NCBI GenBank assembly: GCA_904397185.1
Contig: CAJFOL010000078.1
Location: 1-19,473, forward strand
Direction of reading: 5' to 3'
DNA length: 19,473 nucleotides
Source of the DNA: an uncultured Clostridia bacterium
GTDB lineage: Bacteria; Bacillota; Clostridia; Christensenellales; UBA1242
The notes under the pieces were generated by a model. It was not told the DNA's origin. It saw only the letters and a list, made by a program, of their open reading frames with translations, and did no database searches. Each line of letters starts with the position of its first letter. Position 1 is the stretch's first letter. Of this stretch, positions 7,251 to 15,459 are shown piece by piece. Position numbers and translations under genes: made by a program.

Positions 7251-7823
7251 TTATAGGTCGTTGATATCAACGACATTTTTATTTAATTTTAAAGCAAACT
7301 GACGAATTTTATATGTATTTGAGTATTTTTTTGTGCAGAACGAGACAACAACGTCACTATTTTTCACTTTCCACTTGTTGCACTCAACAATTCTAAATTT
7401 ATACGGCACATTTTCAAGCCCGCAAACAATAACGTCATCAAAATTATTTTCATATATAAATTTAATTTTAAAGAAATTATACTTAAATTCATCGTCTATA
7501 TAACCAATTTGCTTGTCAAGGTCGTCAAACTTCTCATATTCATACAAAATTTTTGATTTTATAGCCTGATACTCTTTTTTACACTTTTGGCTTTTAAATT
7601 TGTTTTCATTATAATAAGGTTTAACACAAATCAAAGTGATATCTTTATAAATTTTCTTTAAATTAAATAGTTTAGAATTTATTTGCAGGTCAAAATCGCC
7701 ATATTCACCGCAATGGAATGTTTTATAACCATTATCAATCAAAGATATCAATATATTTTTTGCTTTTTCTATGGAATTTTTAGTCATGCCAAAATGCGAA
7801 CCCATAAAACATACAGTTTTCAT
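7251..7823 (-). CDS. SLOG/Rossmann-type nucleotide-binding family protein
   Basis: The 190-residue protein resembles the SLOG superfamily proteins (YpsA/DUF1273-like) that are common in Clostridia. It starts MKTVCFMGSHFG, a strand followed by a glycine loop, and has YGDFDLQI at about 41-48 and a late block GLENVPYKFRIVECNKWKVKNSDVVVSF at about 135-162, which matches the usual 'GLE-VP-RF-I--RNKWM---SDYVI' pattern; it lacks the GGA loop that usually follows. SLOG domains bind nucleotides or nucleotide-derived signals, and in some anti-phage systems act as sensors. Here it directly follows an XRE regulator with a 3-base gap and no clear ribosome site of its own, so translation is probably coupled. 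It is notably AT-rich and Lys/Asn-rich. Enzyme activity is not established. Confidence 0.65.
   Translation of the reverse strand: MKTVCFMGSHFGMTKNSIEKAKNILISLIDNGYKTFHCGEYGDFDLQINSKLFNLKKIYKDITLICVKPYYNENKFKSQKCKKEYQAIKSKILYEYEKFDDLDKQIGYIDDEFKYNFFKIKFIYENNFDDVIVCGLENVPYKFRIVECNKWKVKNSDVVVSFCTKKYSNTYKIRQFALKLNKNVVDINDL
7257..7278 (+). terminator. 18-bp perfect palindrome acting as likely terminator between convergent genes
   Basis: GTCGTTGATATCAACGAC (7257-7274) is a perfect palindrome followed on the plus strand by ATTTTTATTT, so it can end transcripts coming from 6278-7229. It overlaps the last codons (VDINDL) of the minus-strand SLOG-type gene, so coding and termination signals share the same DNA. 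Confidence 0.6.
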
Positions 7824-7826
7824 GGC

Positions 7827-8072
7827 TTAAAAATTAATGTTGAGATTTTCATAGAGAAAATCATCACCGTTTAAAAATTCTGACAGAGTTACACCAAATG
7901 CATGAGCAATTAGTATAATAGTGGTCAATTTTATATTGTGAGTTGCATTTTGCATAATAACTTGTATACCATTTGGGCTTAATCCAGTTTTGCGAGAGAG
8001 TTTGTATATACTCCAACCATTTAAATCTAAATAATATTTTATCCTTTTTGAAATTGCTTCGATAATATTCAT
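7827..8072 (-). CDS. XRE-family helix-turn-helix regulator
   Basis: An 81-residue protein that is almost entirely a Cro/C1-type HTH. The turn and recognition helix read IYKLSRKTGLSPNGIQVIMQ (about 22-41), followed by the typical IILIAHAFGVTLSEFL helix pair (about 52-67). AAAGG precedes the ATG at 8072, and a minus-strand TATAAT (8090-8095) lies 17 bases upstream of that ATG. It has no extra sensing domain, so any signal would come from a partner; the SLOG-type protein encoded 3 bases downstream is the obvious candidate. It probably represses its own operon through the tandem dyads at 8126-8153; that target is inference. Confidence 0.85.
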   Translation of the reverse strand: MNIIEAISKRIKYYLDLNGWSIYKLSRKTGLSPNGIQVIMQNATHNIKLTTIILIAHAFGVTLSEFLNGDDFLYENLNINF

Positions 8073-8125
8073 AAATCAACCTTTAAAGCATTATATCAAA
8101 AAGAGACTTAAAAAATATTTAACTG

Positions 8126-8153
8126 TAATTATGCAATTATAATTCTACAATTA
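8126..8153. promoter_or_regulatory. Candidate operator: two back-to-back 14-bp dyads
   Basis: TAATT-N4-AATTA occurs twice with no gap, at 8126-8139 and 8140-8153, and a further CAATTATA follows at 8154-8161 (it also occurs at 8134-8141, 20 bases earlier). The dyads lie just upstream of the -10 box of the XRE gene and before ppdK. Dyads of this length are typical XRE targets, but the surroundings are AT-rich. Confidence 0.45.
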
Positions 8154-8264
8154 CAATTATATATTATATATATAAAGATATTTAGTAATACTAAATAAAT
8201 TTTATTTTATATATAATTTAACTTTATAAAATTTTTTTATTCTTTAAAATTATCTTTAAATCGT

Positions 8265-8293
8265 TTGGAAAATATTTTGTTTTGTTATATAAT
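8265..8293 (+). promoter_or_regulatory. Promoter of ppdK, TTGGAA-17-TATAAT
   Basis: TTGGAA (8265-8270) and TATAAT (8288-8293) have a 17-base spacer. AAGGAGAG (8306-8313) then precedes the ATG at 8317. The DNA between this promoter and the tandem dyads is almost pure A and T. Confidence 0.7.
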
Positions 8294-8316
8294 AAACCTT
8301 GTGAAAAGGAGAGTTT

Positions 8317-10944
8317 ATGAAAAAATTTGTTTACTTATTTAAAGAAGCAGACGGCAAAAATAAAGCACTCTTTGGTGGAAAAGGTGCAAACCTTGCCGAA
8401 ATGACAAACCTTGGAATGCCTGTTCCACAAGGTTTTACAGTTACAACTGAGGCTTGTACTCAATATTATGCTGATGGACGTAAAATCAATGACGAAATCT
8501 TAGCACAAATTGAAGAAAAACTCAAAGAACTCGAAAAAATGACAGGTAAAAAGTTCGGAGATAAAGACAATCCACTCTTAGTTTCTGTTCGTTCTGGTGC
8601 TAGAGTTTCTATGCCTGGTATGATGGATACTATTCTTAACCTTGGTCTCAATGATGAGGTGGTTGAAGGGCTTGCAAAACTTACAAACAATCCACGTTTT
8701 GCTTATGACTCTTACAGAAGATTTATCCAAATGTTCTCTGACGTTGTTATGCAACAAGAAAAATCAAAATATGAGAGAATACTTGACAAAGTTAAAGCAG
8801 AAAAGGGTGTTCAATATGATAAAGACCTTACCGCTGATGACTTAAAAGAGATTGTAAAGATGTTCAAAGACCTTTACAAAAAGGCACAAGGTGAAGAATT
8901 CCCTCAAGACCCACAAGTACAACTTATTGAAGCAGTTAAGGCTGTATTCCGCTCTTGGGATAACGACAGAGCAAACGTTTATAGAAGAATGCACGACATT
9001 CCTTATGAATGGGGAACTGCAGTAAACGTTCAATCAATGGTATTTGGTAATATGGGCGAAGATTCTGGTACTGGTGTTGCTTTCTCTCGTAACCCAGCAA
9101 CTGGCGAAAACAAACTTTATGGTGAATACCTTATGAATGCACAAGGTGAGGACGTTGTTGCAGGTATTAGAACACCACTTCCAATCTCAACATTAGAAGA
9201 ACAAAACCCAGAAGTTTACAAACAATTTGCAACTATTGCGAAAACTCTTGAAAAACATAACAAAGATATGCAAGATATGGAATTTACTATTGAAAAAGGT
9301 AAACTCTATATGCTTCAAACAAGAAATGGAAAACGTACAGCAAAAGCAGCATTAAAGGTTGCTGTTGACCTTGTACATGAGGGACTTATCACTGAGAAAG
9401 AAGCACTCATGATGATTGACCCTAAACAACTTGATGCACTTTTGCACCCACAATTTGATGAAAATGCACTTAAAAAGGCAACTCCTATCGCAGAGGCACT
9501 TCCAGCATCTCCTGGTGCTGCTTGTGGTAAAATTTGCTTTACTGCTGAAAAAGCAAAAGAGATGGGAGCAAACAAGGAAAAGGTTGTGCTTGTCAGACTT
9601 GAAACCTCTCCAGAAGATATTGAAGGTATGGCTGCCAGCCAAGGTATCTTAACTGCTCGTGGTGGTATGACTTCTCATGCTGCCGTTGTTGCTCGTGGTA
9701 TGGGTACTGCCTGTGTTGCTGGATGCTCTGCTCTTAAATTCGCAGAAGATGAAAAATCATTCACAATCAATGGCAAAGTATACAAAGAAGGAGACGTTAT
9801 CTCTTTTGACGGCTCAACAGGAAAAGTTTATGATGGCGAAATCAAGACTGAACCTGCAAAAATCGTAGGTGAATTTGCTACTATTATGGAATGGGCTGAC
9901 AAATATCGTGCACTCCAAGTTAGAACAAATGCTGACAATCCTCGTGATGCTAAAAATGCCTTCAACTTTGGTGCAGAAGGTGTTGGACTTTGCAGAACAG
10001 AACATATGTTCTTTGAGGCTGACAGAATCCCAGCAGTTAGAGAAATGATTGTTTCAACCACAGTTGAGGAAAGAAAGAAAGCCCTTGACAAACTTCTTCC
10101 AATGCAAAGAAAGGACTTCATCGGTATTTACTCTGCTATGGAAGGCAAACCTGTTACTATTCGTTTCCTTGACCCACCACTTCATGAATTCTTACCTCAT
10201 GAAGATAGTGAAATTGCTGCTCTTGCAAAAGATATGGGTATTTCATTTGATAGATTAAAGGCAACAGTTGCTGACCTTCATGAGTTTAACCCAATGATGG
10301 GACACCGTGGACTCAGACTTGCTGTAACCTATCCAGAAATTGCGGAAATGCAAACTCAAGCGGTTATAGAGGCTGCAATCGCTGTAAACAAAGAAAAGGG
10401 TTACAATATTGTTCCTGAAATCATGATTCCTCTCACTTGTGACTGGAAAGAATTTAAGTATGTTCGTGACATAGTTGCAAACAAAGCAGACGAAGTCATC
10501 AAAGAAAATGGAGTTAAACTTACCTATAAGATTGGTACAATGATTGAAATTCCACGTGCCGCTCTTACTGCTGATGAGATTGCAAAATATGCTGAATTCT
10601 TCTCATTTGGTACAAACGACTTGACTCAAATGACTTATGGTTTCTCTCGTGACGATGCAGGCAAATTCCTTGATGTTTACTATGCTAAGAAGATATTTGA
10701 ATCTGACCCATTTGCTCGTCTTGACCAAAATGGTGTTGGGAAACTCGTCAAGATGGCTTGTGACCTTGGCAAGGCAACTCGTCCTGATATTAAACTTGGT
10801 ATCTGTGGCGAACATGGTGGCGACCCATCATCAATAGAGTTCTGTCACAACAGCGGACTTACCTATGTTTCATGCTCACCATACAGAGTCCCAATTGCAA
10901 GACTTGCTGCTGCTCAAGCGAATATCAAAAATCCTAGAAAATAA
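8317..10944 (+). CDS. ppdK: Pyruvate, phosphate dikinase
   Basis: It catalyses ATP + phosphate + pyruvate to AMP + diphosphate + phosphoenolpyruvate, reversibly; anaerobes often run it towards pyruvate and ATP in diphosphate-linked glycolysis. At 875 residues it matches the classical clostridial enzyme. The N-terminal ATP-binding domain (about 1-340) starts with GGKGANLAEMTNLGMPVP. The swivelling phosphohistidine domain has GGMTSHAAVVARGMG with the carrier H454. The C-terminal PEP/pyruvate TIM barrel has the catalytic C830 in GICGEHGGDPSS and ends in SCSPYRVPIARLAAAQA. All key residues are intact. It is monocistronic with its own promoter and a strong terminator. The gene uses more CGT and C-ending codons than its neighbours, consistent with high expression. 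No PPDK regulatory protein gene is nearby. Confidence 0.97.
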   Translation: MKKFVYLFKEADGKNKALFGGKGANLAEMTNLGMPVPQGFTVTTEACTQYYADGRKINDEILAQIEEKLKELEKMTGKKFGDKDNPLLVSVRSGARVSMPGMMDTILNLGLNDEVVEGLAKLTNNPRFAYDSYRRFIQMFSDVVMQQEKSKYERILDKVKAEKGVQYDKDLTADDLKEIVKMFKDLYKKAQGEEFPQDPQVQLIEAVKAVFRSWDNDRANVYRRMHDIPYEWGTAVNVQSMVFGNMGEDSGTGVAFSRNPATGENKLYGEYLMNAQGEDVVAGIRTPLPISTLEEQNPEVYKQFATIAKTLEKHNKDMQDMEFTIEKGKLYMLQTRNGKRTAKAALKVAVDLVHEGLITEKEALMMIDPKQLDALLHPQFDENALKKATPIAEALPASPGAACGKICFTAEKAKEMGANKEKVVLVRLETSPEDIEGMAASQGILTARGGMTSHAAVVARGMGTACVAGCSALKFAEDEKSFTINGKVYKEGDVISFDGSTGKVYDGEIKTEPAKIVGEFATIMEWADKYRALQVRTNADNPRDAKNAFNFGAEGVGLCRTEHMFFEADRIPAVREMIVSTTVEERKKALDKLLPMQRKDFIGIYSAMEGKPVTIRFLDPPLHEFLPHEDSEIAALAKDMGISFDRLKATVADLHEFNPMMGHRGLRLAVTYPEIAEMQTQAVIEAAIAVNKEKGYNIVPEIMIPLTCDWKEFKYVRDIVANKADEVIKENGVKLTYKIGTMIEIPRAALTADEIAKYAEFFSFGTNDLTQMTYGFSRDDAGKFLDVYYAKKIFESDPFARLDQNGVGKLVKMACDLGKATRPDIKLGICGEHGGDPSSIEFCHNSGLTYVSCSPYRVPIARLAAAQANIKNPRK

Positions 10945-10981
10945 TTTTAATATAAGTAAACGATATTTATTTTAAATAAAG

Positions 10982-11020
10982 AAAATTGCTAATATTAATA
11001 GGTATTAGCAATTTTTTTTA
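10982..11020 (+). terminator. Intrinsic terminator after ppdK
   Basis: AAAATTGCTAATA (10982-10994) pairs perfectly with TATTAGCAATTTT (11003-11015) around an 8-base loop and runs into a T tract. Confidence 0.9.
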
Positions 11021-11065
11021 TAAAGTTGTAGAAAATTATACTATTTATTATTTTTATAAAAATAT

Positions 11066-11084
11066 TGAAAAAATTAATTTTTCA
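11066..11084. repeat. Small AT-rich inverted repeat between ppdK and asnB
   Basis: TGAAAAA (11066-11072) pairs with TTTTTCA (11078-11084), flanked by a further weak arm pair TTTTTAT/ATAAAAA (11051-11057/11084-11090). It may be a second, weak terminator. The rest of 10945-11160 has nothing I can name. Confidence 0.3.
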
Positions 11085-11167
11085 TAAAAATAATATATTT
11101 TATCATTAATATTAAGTATTTATTCGCATAAATGTGAGTGTTATAAATGCAAATTTTACAAAATCAC

Positions 11168-11197
11168 TTGACAACAACAAATAAATTAAATTATATT
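11168..11197 (+). promoter_or_regulatory. Promoter of asnB, TTGACA-18-TATATT
   Basis: A perfect TTGACA (11168-11173) and TATATT (11192-11197) are 18 bases apart. The predicted leader is about 25 bases and contains GGAGG at 11219-11223; no riboswitch-like structure fits in it. Confidence 0.7.
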
Positions 11198-11228
11198 ACA
11201 CATAAATACATTTTTATTGGAGGTTTCT

Positions 11229-12818
11229 ATGTGCTCAATAATAGCCTATGAAGGCAGAGATATCTCATTGCAAGAAATTGACTCTGCATTTTCACGTTCA
11301 TATATGCGTGGACCCGATGCACGTTGTTTGCAGACATTGGCAGGGGGATATATTGGCTTCAACCGACTTGCGATAATGGGGCTTTCATCTCTTGGTATGC
11401 AACCTTTCTCTTTAAAAGGTAACCAAGTAGTGTGCAATGGTGAGATTTTTGGCTTCCGCCTTATTCGCCGTCAACTTATAGAACAAGGATATGAGTTCCG
11501 CTCCAACTCTGACTGCGAAGTCCTTTTGCCTCTATATGAGGAGTATGGGGTGGAAATGTTTAAGATGCTCGATGCTGAGTTTGCTATCATTATCTATGAC
11601 AGAAAGAGCCAAAAGTTTGTCGCAGCACGAGACCCAATAGGAATTCGTCCTTTATTTTATGCTTATTCAAAGAGTGGCAACATAATGTTCGCATCTGAGG
11701 CAAAGGTATTAATGCCTCTTACCGACAAAGTCTATCCTTTCCCACCAGGGCATTACTATAAAGACGGAAAGTTTGTCTGCTATAATGATATAGCCCGTGT
11801 CGACAAGTATCTTTCTGACAGCCATGAAGAGATTTACAAAAATATCAACTCACTTTTGACTGAAGGTGTTTTAAAGAGGTTGGAATCTGACTCGCCTGTT
11901 GGCTTTTTGCTCTCGGGCGGACTTGACAGTTCTCTTGTCTGCTCAATAGCCGCAAAGCACTATGCAAAACAGGGTAAAAAGATACGTACCTTTGCTGTTG
12001 GTATGAGCGAAGATGCTATTGACTTAAAATATGCAAAGCAGGTAGCGGATTATATAGGAAGTGAGCATACCGAAATTTACATAAATAAGGATATAGTGCT
12101 TCAAAGCCTTGAAAAAGTTATTGAGGCGCTAGAGACCTTTGATATAACAACGGTACGTGCTTCAATAGGTATGTATCTTATTTGCAAAGCCATACACGAA
12201 CAGACCGATATCCGTGTGTTATTAACTGGCGAAATCTCTGACGAACTTTTTGGATATAAATATACTGATTATGCTCCAAATGCCGAGGAATTTCAAAAGG
12301 AAAGTCAAAAACGTATCCGCGAACTGTATATGTATGACGTGCTTCGTGCTGATAGATGCATTTCAGAAAATTCACTTGAGGCTCGTGTGCCGTTTGGAGA
12401 CTTAAAGTTTGTAAAATACGTTATGGCAATAGACCCACAAAAGAAACTTAACACTTATAATATGGGTAAATATCTTTTAAGAAAGTCATTTGAAGGTGGC
12501 TATCTTCCTCATGATATACTATATCGTCAAAAGGCTGCATTTTCGGATGCTGTAGGGCATTCAATGGTAGATTATTTAAAGGAATATGCCGAAAATTTAT
12601 ATACAGACGAGCAGTTTGAAAAGTTGTCTTCAAAATATACCCATGCAAAACCTTTTACCAAAGAGTCACTTTTATATCGTGAAATTTTTGAAAAATATTA
12701 TCCAGGGCAAGGACATATGATAAAGGATTTTTGGATGCCTAATAAAAACTGGGAGAACTGTGACGTAAATGACCCTTCAGCAAGAGTGCTTAAAAACTAC
12801 GGAGCAAGCGGAATTTAA
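11229..12818 (+). CDS. asnB: Asparagine synthetase, glutamine-hydrolysing
   Basis: It transfers ammonia from glutamine to aspartate using ATP, giving asparagine, AMP and diphosphate. The start at 11229 is set by GGAGG (11219-11223) and by chemistry: it leaves Cys at position 2, which becomes the catalytic N-terminal nucleophile of the class II glutaminase once Met is removed. An upstream in-frame TTG would bury this Cys. The glutaminase half shows RGPDAR, VCNGEIFG and RDPIGIRPLFY. The synthetase half has the ATP pyrophosphatase loop LLSGGLDSSL (about 226-235). At 529 residues it is close to the E. coli-like AsnB size. It has its own promoter, and no obvious terminator follows. Confidence 0.93.
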   Translation: MCSIIAYEGRDISLQEIDSAFSRSYMRGPDARCLQTLAGGYIGFNRLAIMGLSSLGMQPFSLKGNQVVCNGEIFGFRLIRRQLIEQGYEFRSNSDCEVLLPLYEEYGVEMFKMLDAEFAIIIYDRKSQKFVAARDPIGIRPLFYAYSKSGNIMFASEAKVLMPLTDKVYPFPPGHYYKDGKFVCYNDIARVDKYLSDSHEEIYKNINSLLTEGVLKRLESDSPVGFLLSGGLDSSLVCSIAAKHYAKQGKKIRTFAVGMSEDAIDLKYAKQVADYIGSEHTEIYINKDIVLQSLEKVIEALETFDITTVRASIGMYLICKAIHEQTDIRVLLTGEISDELFGYKYTDYAPNAEEFQKESQKRIRELYMYDVLRADRCISENSLEARVPFGDLKFVKYVMAIDPQKKLNTYNMGKYLLRKSFEGGYLPHDILYRQKAAFSDAVGHSMVDYLKEYAENLYTDEQFEKLSSKYTHAKPFTKESLLYREIFEKYYPGQGHMIKDFWMPNKNWENCDVNDPSARVLKNYGASGI

Positions 12819-12868
12819 AAATATATCACTTAAAACACCATTTTTTTATAAAATTTTATAATCAATAC

Positions 12869-12897
12869 TTTACAATTTTGCAAAACTGTGATATAAT
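12869..12897 (+). promoter_or_regulatory. Promoter of rpoZ, TTTACA-17-TATAAT
   Basis: TTTACA (12869-12874) and a perfect TATAAT (12892-12897) with a 17-base spacer. Just upstream is a 16-base pure A/T palindrome (12846-12861) that may help end asnB transcripts. Confidence 0.75.
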
Positions 12898-12930
12898 CTA
12901 GCATAGAAATATTTTATAGAGGTGATTATT

Positions 12931-13158
12931 ATGATGATTGAACCATCAATAGACGTACTTTTAAATAAGACAAACAACAATAAATATGTTCTTTGCACTA
13001 TCATATCAAAACGTGCAAAAGAGATTGAAAGTGTGAGACGACTTGAACTTGCATCTCAGGACAAGAAAGCAATCAGTATTGCCTGCGAAGAGATAGCAGA
13101 AGGCAAGGTTGTACCAAGTGGACTCAATGGCACAAATGGTGTCAGTGATGTGATTTAA
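12931..13158 (+). CDS. rpoZ: RNA polymerase omega subunit
   Basis: A 75-residue protein with the omega pattern MIEPSIDVLLNK...YVLCTIISKRAKEI followed by KKAISIACEEIAEGKV. Omega binds the beta-prime subunit and helps RNA polymerase assemble and stay folded. The start is taken as the ATG at 12931, because AGAGGTG (12918-12924) is the ribosome binding site and overlaps the in-frame GTG at 12922, which therefore cannot be the start; the ATG at 12934 is a possible alternative. Its usual Firmicutes neighbours gmk and coaBC are missing here, and it is a single-gene unit with its own promoter and terminator, directly before priA. Confidence 0.88.
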   Translation: MMIEPSIDVLLNKTNNNKYVLCTIISKRAKEIESVRRLELASQDKKAISIACEEIAEGKVVPSGLNGTNGVSDVI

Positions 13159-13172
13159 GTTTTTCTGTTGTT

Positions 13173-13208
13173 AAAAAACTCTTATTGTGTTTGCAATAGG
13201 AGTTTTTT
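13173..13208 (+). terminator. Intrinsic terminator after rpoZ
   Basis: A-run plus ACTCTTATTG (to 13187) pairs with CAATAGGAGT plus T-run (from 13194), one T-G pair included; the T tail continues past 13208. Confidence 0.9.
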
Positions 13209-13227
13209 TATTTTTTAAGTGCTATAG

Positions 13228-13256
13228 TTGTTAAATTTTTATAATTGTGTTATAAT
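13228..13256 (+). promoter_or_regulatory. Promoter of priA, TTGTTA-17-TATAAT
   Basis: TTGTTA (13228-13233) and TATAAT (13251-13256) with a 17-base spacer lie right after the rpoZ terminator. The -10 box ends only 16 bases before the priA ATG, so the leader is about 10 bases long and contains no AGGAG-like site. Confidence 0.75.
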
Positions 13257-13272
13257 TCCATAGTAGACAAAA

Positions 13273-15447
13273 ATGTATGTGAAAATTATTATAGACCAAG
13301 ATGCCAAGGCACTTGATAAGGTGTTTGAATATGTCGTTCCTGCTGATATGGATATTTCTATCGGTATGCGTGTTTATGTGCCATTTGGCAAACGTATTTT
13401 GCAGGGGTTTGTGGTAGATTTGACTGAAAATTGTGAGTATGACCAAAGTAAATTGAAAAAAATAATATCTAAAATCGAGGATTTTTCGGCAATAAAACCT
13501 GAAATGCTTGACCTTATGCAGTTTATGGCGAAGAGAAATCATTTAAAACTGGCATCAATCTTGAGATTATTCCTGCCAGCAGAGATGCGAGAGGGCAAAG
13601 TTAAAGAACTTTTTGAGACCATCTATCATTTAAAAGATGGATTTAATGATGATTTGCCAAAGAATGCGAAGAAACAAATAGAGATTATCAATTACCTGAG
13701 AGAAAATAATGGACATGGAAGTTCAAGCGAACTTGCTAAGTTTGGTTATGGTGCAATAAATACACTTGCTAAAAAAGGTGTCATCGAAAAAGAGAAGAGA
13801 GAGATAAAAAGAACTCCATTTGTCCTTTCTGCAGAGAGCAAAAGGGTGACATTAAATGCCAGCCAAAGCCATGCCGTAGAGACTATGGTGGAGGATAAAA
13901 CTTATTTGCTTCATGGTGTGACAGGAAGCGGTAAAACTGAAGTGTATATGCATATCATCGAAAATGTTTTGTCTCAAGGCAAAAATGCAATCATGCTTGT
14001 ACCCGAGATATCTTTGACACCACAGATTATGTCGAATTTTAAAGCACGATTTGGTGACCTAGTTGCACTTCTTCATAGCGGGCTATCAGCGGGAGAGCGA
14101 TTCGACGAATGGAAACGGATATTTTCGGGTGAGGCAAGAATAGCGATAGGGGCACGCTCGGCAATCTTCGCTCCAGTTGAAAATGTTGGAGTTATTATAA
14201 TTGACGAGGAACATGAGCAGAGTTACATATCAGAATCCAACCCGCGGTTTGATACCCATGATGTCGCAGAGTTTAGGGCGAGATATAACCATTGTCCGCT
14301 TATCTTGGGAAGTGCGACACCATCAATTGAAAGTTACGAAAGGGCGAAACAAGGCTTGTATACCCTTGTTGAACTTCCAGTCCGAGCAAATGGCAAAGAA
14401 CTTCCTCAAATTCAAATAGTTGACATGATGAGCGAGTTAAGAGCAGGCAACAGCGGGATATTCTCCAATCAACTGCTTGCTGACCTTGCAAATGTTATAA
14501 ATAATAAAAAACAAGCAATGATTTTTATAAACAGACGGGGATACTCTTCATTTTTAAGATGTCGAGACTGCGGATATATTGCAAAATGCGTGGACTGTGA
14601 TGTAAGTTTGGTCTATCATAGAGAGGACAATCGGCTTAAATGTCATTATTGCGGGAAGCAGTTTAAAGTTTTGACACATTGTCCAATCTGCGGAAGCGAA
14701 AATATCAAAAGAGGTGCAGTTGGCACAGAACAGGTAGTACAAAAATTGCAAGAGATTTTTCCAGATGTGAAAATTCTTAGGATGGATAATGATACAACAT
14801 CGACCAAAAATGCCCACCAAAAGATATTGAGCGAATTTAAAAACACTCTGCCATCTATTTTAGTAGGCACACAAATGATTGCCAAAGGACATGATTTTGA
14901 AAATGTTGTGCTTGTAGGTATTGTCGATGCTGACCAAAGTTTATATCATGCCGACTATAGAAGTACTGAGCGAACATTTCAACTTATAACTCAGGTCTCA
15001 GGCAGAGCGGGCAGAAGTGAGAATGAAGGCAAAGTTGTGCTTCAAACCTACTCACCAAGACATTATGTGTATAAGTTTGCTTCCAATTATGACTATAAAG
15101 GTTTCTTTAGAAAGGAAGAAAATATACGGCAGACGTCACAGTTTCCGCCATTTACTCGTATTCTTCGCGTGCTTTTTTCTGATCATGATGAAAATTATGT
15201 GCGAGAACTATTAAAAATGTGCTATACTGAGATTGAAAAACTAAGAGACGTCTATGGTGAACAAATAATTTATCTTGATGCAATGAAGTCGCCAATAAAA
15301 CGTATTCAAGATAAATACCGTTATCAAATAATGATGCGACTAAAACTTGACAAGGCGGACGAAATAGAGGATAAAGTCTTTTCTATTGTAGATGGACTAG
15401 CAAAAACGTCAGTATTTTTTGAAATAAATCCTCAAAATTTATCTTAA
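13273..15447 (+). CDS. priA: Primosomal protein N' (replication restart helicase PriA)
   Basis: PriA recognises stalled replication forks and D-loops, unwinds DNA 3' to 5', and reloads the replicative helicase. The 724-residue protein has the N-terminal DNA-binding region, Walker A GVTGSGKT (about 215-222), the DEEH box (about 311-314), GSATPS, and the inserted zinc module (about 430-478) with eight Cys in CRDC, CVDC, CHYC and CPIC pairs, then the C-terminal helicase half with GTQMIAKGHDF and QVSGRAGR. All key motifs are intact. It has its own promoter but no visible Shine-Dalgarno site in its very short leader. def follows after 12 bases, so priA-def are co-transcribed. Confidence 0.96.
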   Translation: MYVKIIIDQDAKALDKVFEYVVPADMDISIGMRVYVPFGKRILQGFVVDLTENCEYDQSKLKKIISKIEDFSAIKPEMLDLMQFMAKRNHLKLASILRLFLPAEMREGKVKELFETIYHLKDGFNDDLPKNAKKQIEIINYLRENNGHGSSSELAKFGYGAINTLAKKGVIEKEKREIKRTPFVLSAESKRVTLNASQSHAVETMVEDKTYLLHGVTGSGKTEVYMHIIENVLSQGKNAIMLVPEISLTPQIMSNFKARFGDLVALLHSGLSAGERFDEWKRIFSGEARIAIGARSAIFAPVENVGVIIIDEEHEQSYISESNPRFDTHDVAEFRARYNHCPLILGSATPSIESYERAKQGLYTLVELPVRANGKELPQIQIVDMMSELRAGNSGIFSNQLLADLANVINNKKQAMIFINRRGYSSFLRCRDCGYIAKCVDCDVSLVYHREDNRLKCHYCGKQFKVLTHCPICGSENIKRGAVGTEQVVQKLQEIFPDVKILRMDNDTTSTKNAHQKILSEFKNTLPSILVGTQMIAKGHDFENVVLVGIVDADQSLYHADYRSTERTFQLITQVSGRAGRSENEGKVVLQTYSPRHYVYKFASNYDYKGFFRKEENIRQTSQFPPFTRILRVLFSDHDENYVRELLKMCYTEIEKLRDVYGEQIIYLDAMKSPIKRIQDKYRYQIMMRLKLDKADEIEDKVFSIVDGLAKTSVFFEINPQNLS

Positions 15448-15459
15448 AAGGAGAATAAT

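Noticed and set aside
7864..8079. Overlapping 71-residue minus-strand ORF in another frame over the XRE gene
   Set aside because: The 81-residue frame has a textbook HTH; this frame is Cys/Trp/Tyr-rich nonsense.
8162..8264. Possible origin-like AT-rich stretch before ppdK
   Set aside because: No DnaA-box cluster or iterons; A/T richness alone is common in this genome's spacers.
11120..11160. Possible structured leader or riboswitch before asnB (GCAT...ATGC arms)
   Set aside because: Only a 4-base pairing could be built, and the region is upstream of the predicted promoter, so it would not be in the transcript.
11217..11228. TTG at 11217 as start of asnB
   Set aside because: It lies within the GGAGG ribosome site and would hide the N-terminal Cys needed for glutaminase activity.
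12922..12930. GTG at 12922 as start of rpoZ
   Set aside because: It overlaps the GAGGTG ribosome site; ATG 12931 is properly spaced and fits the family's N-terminus.
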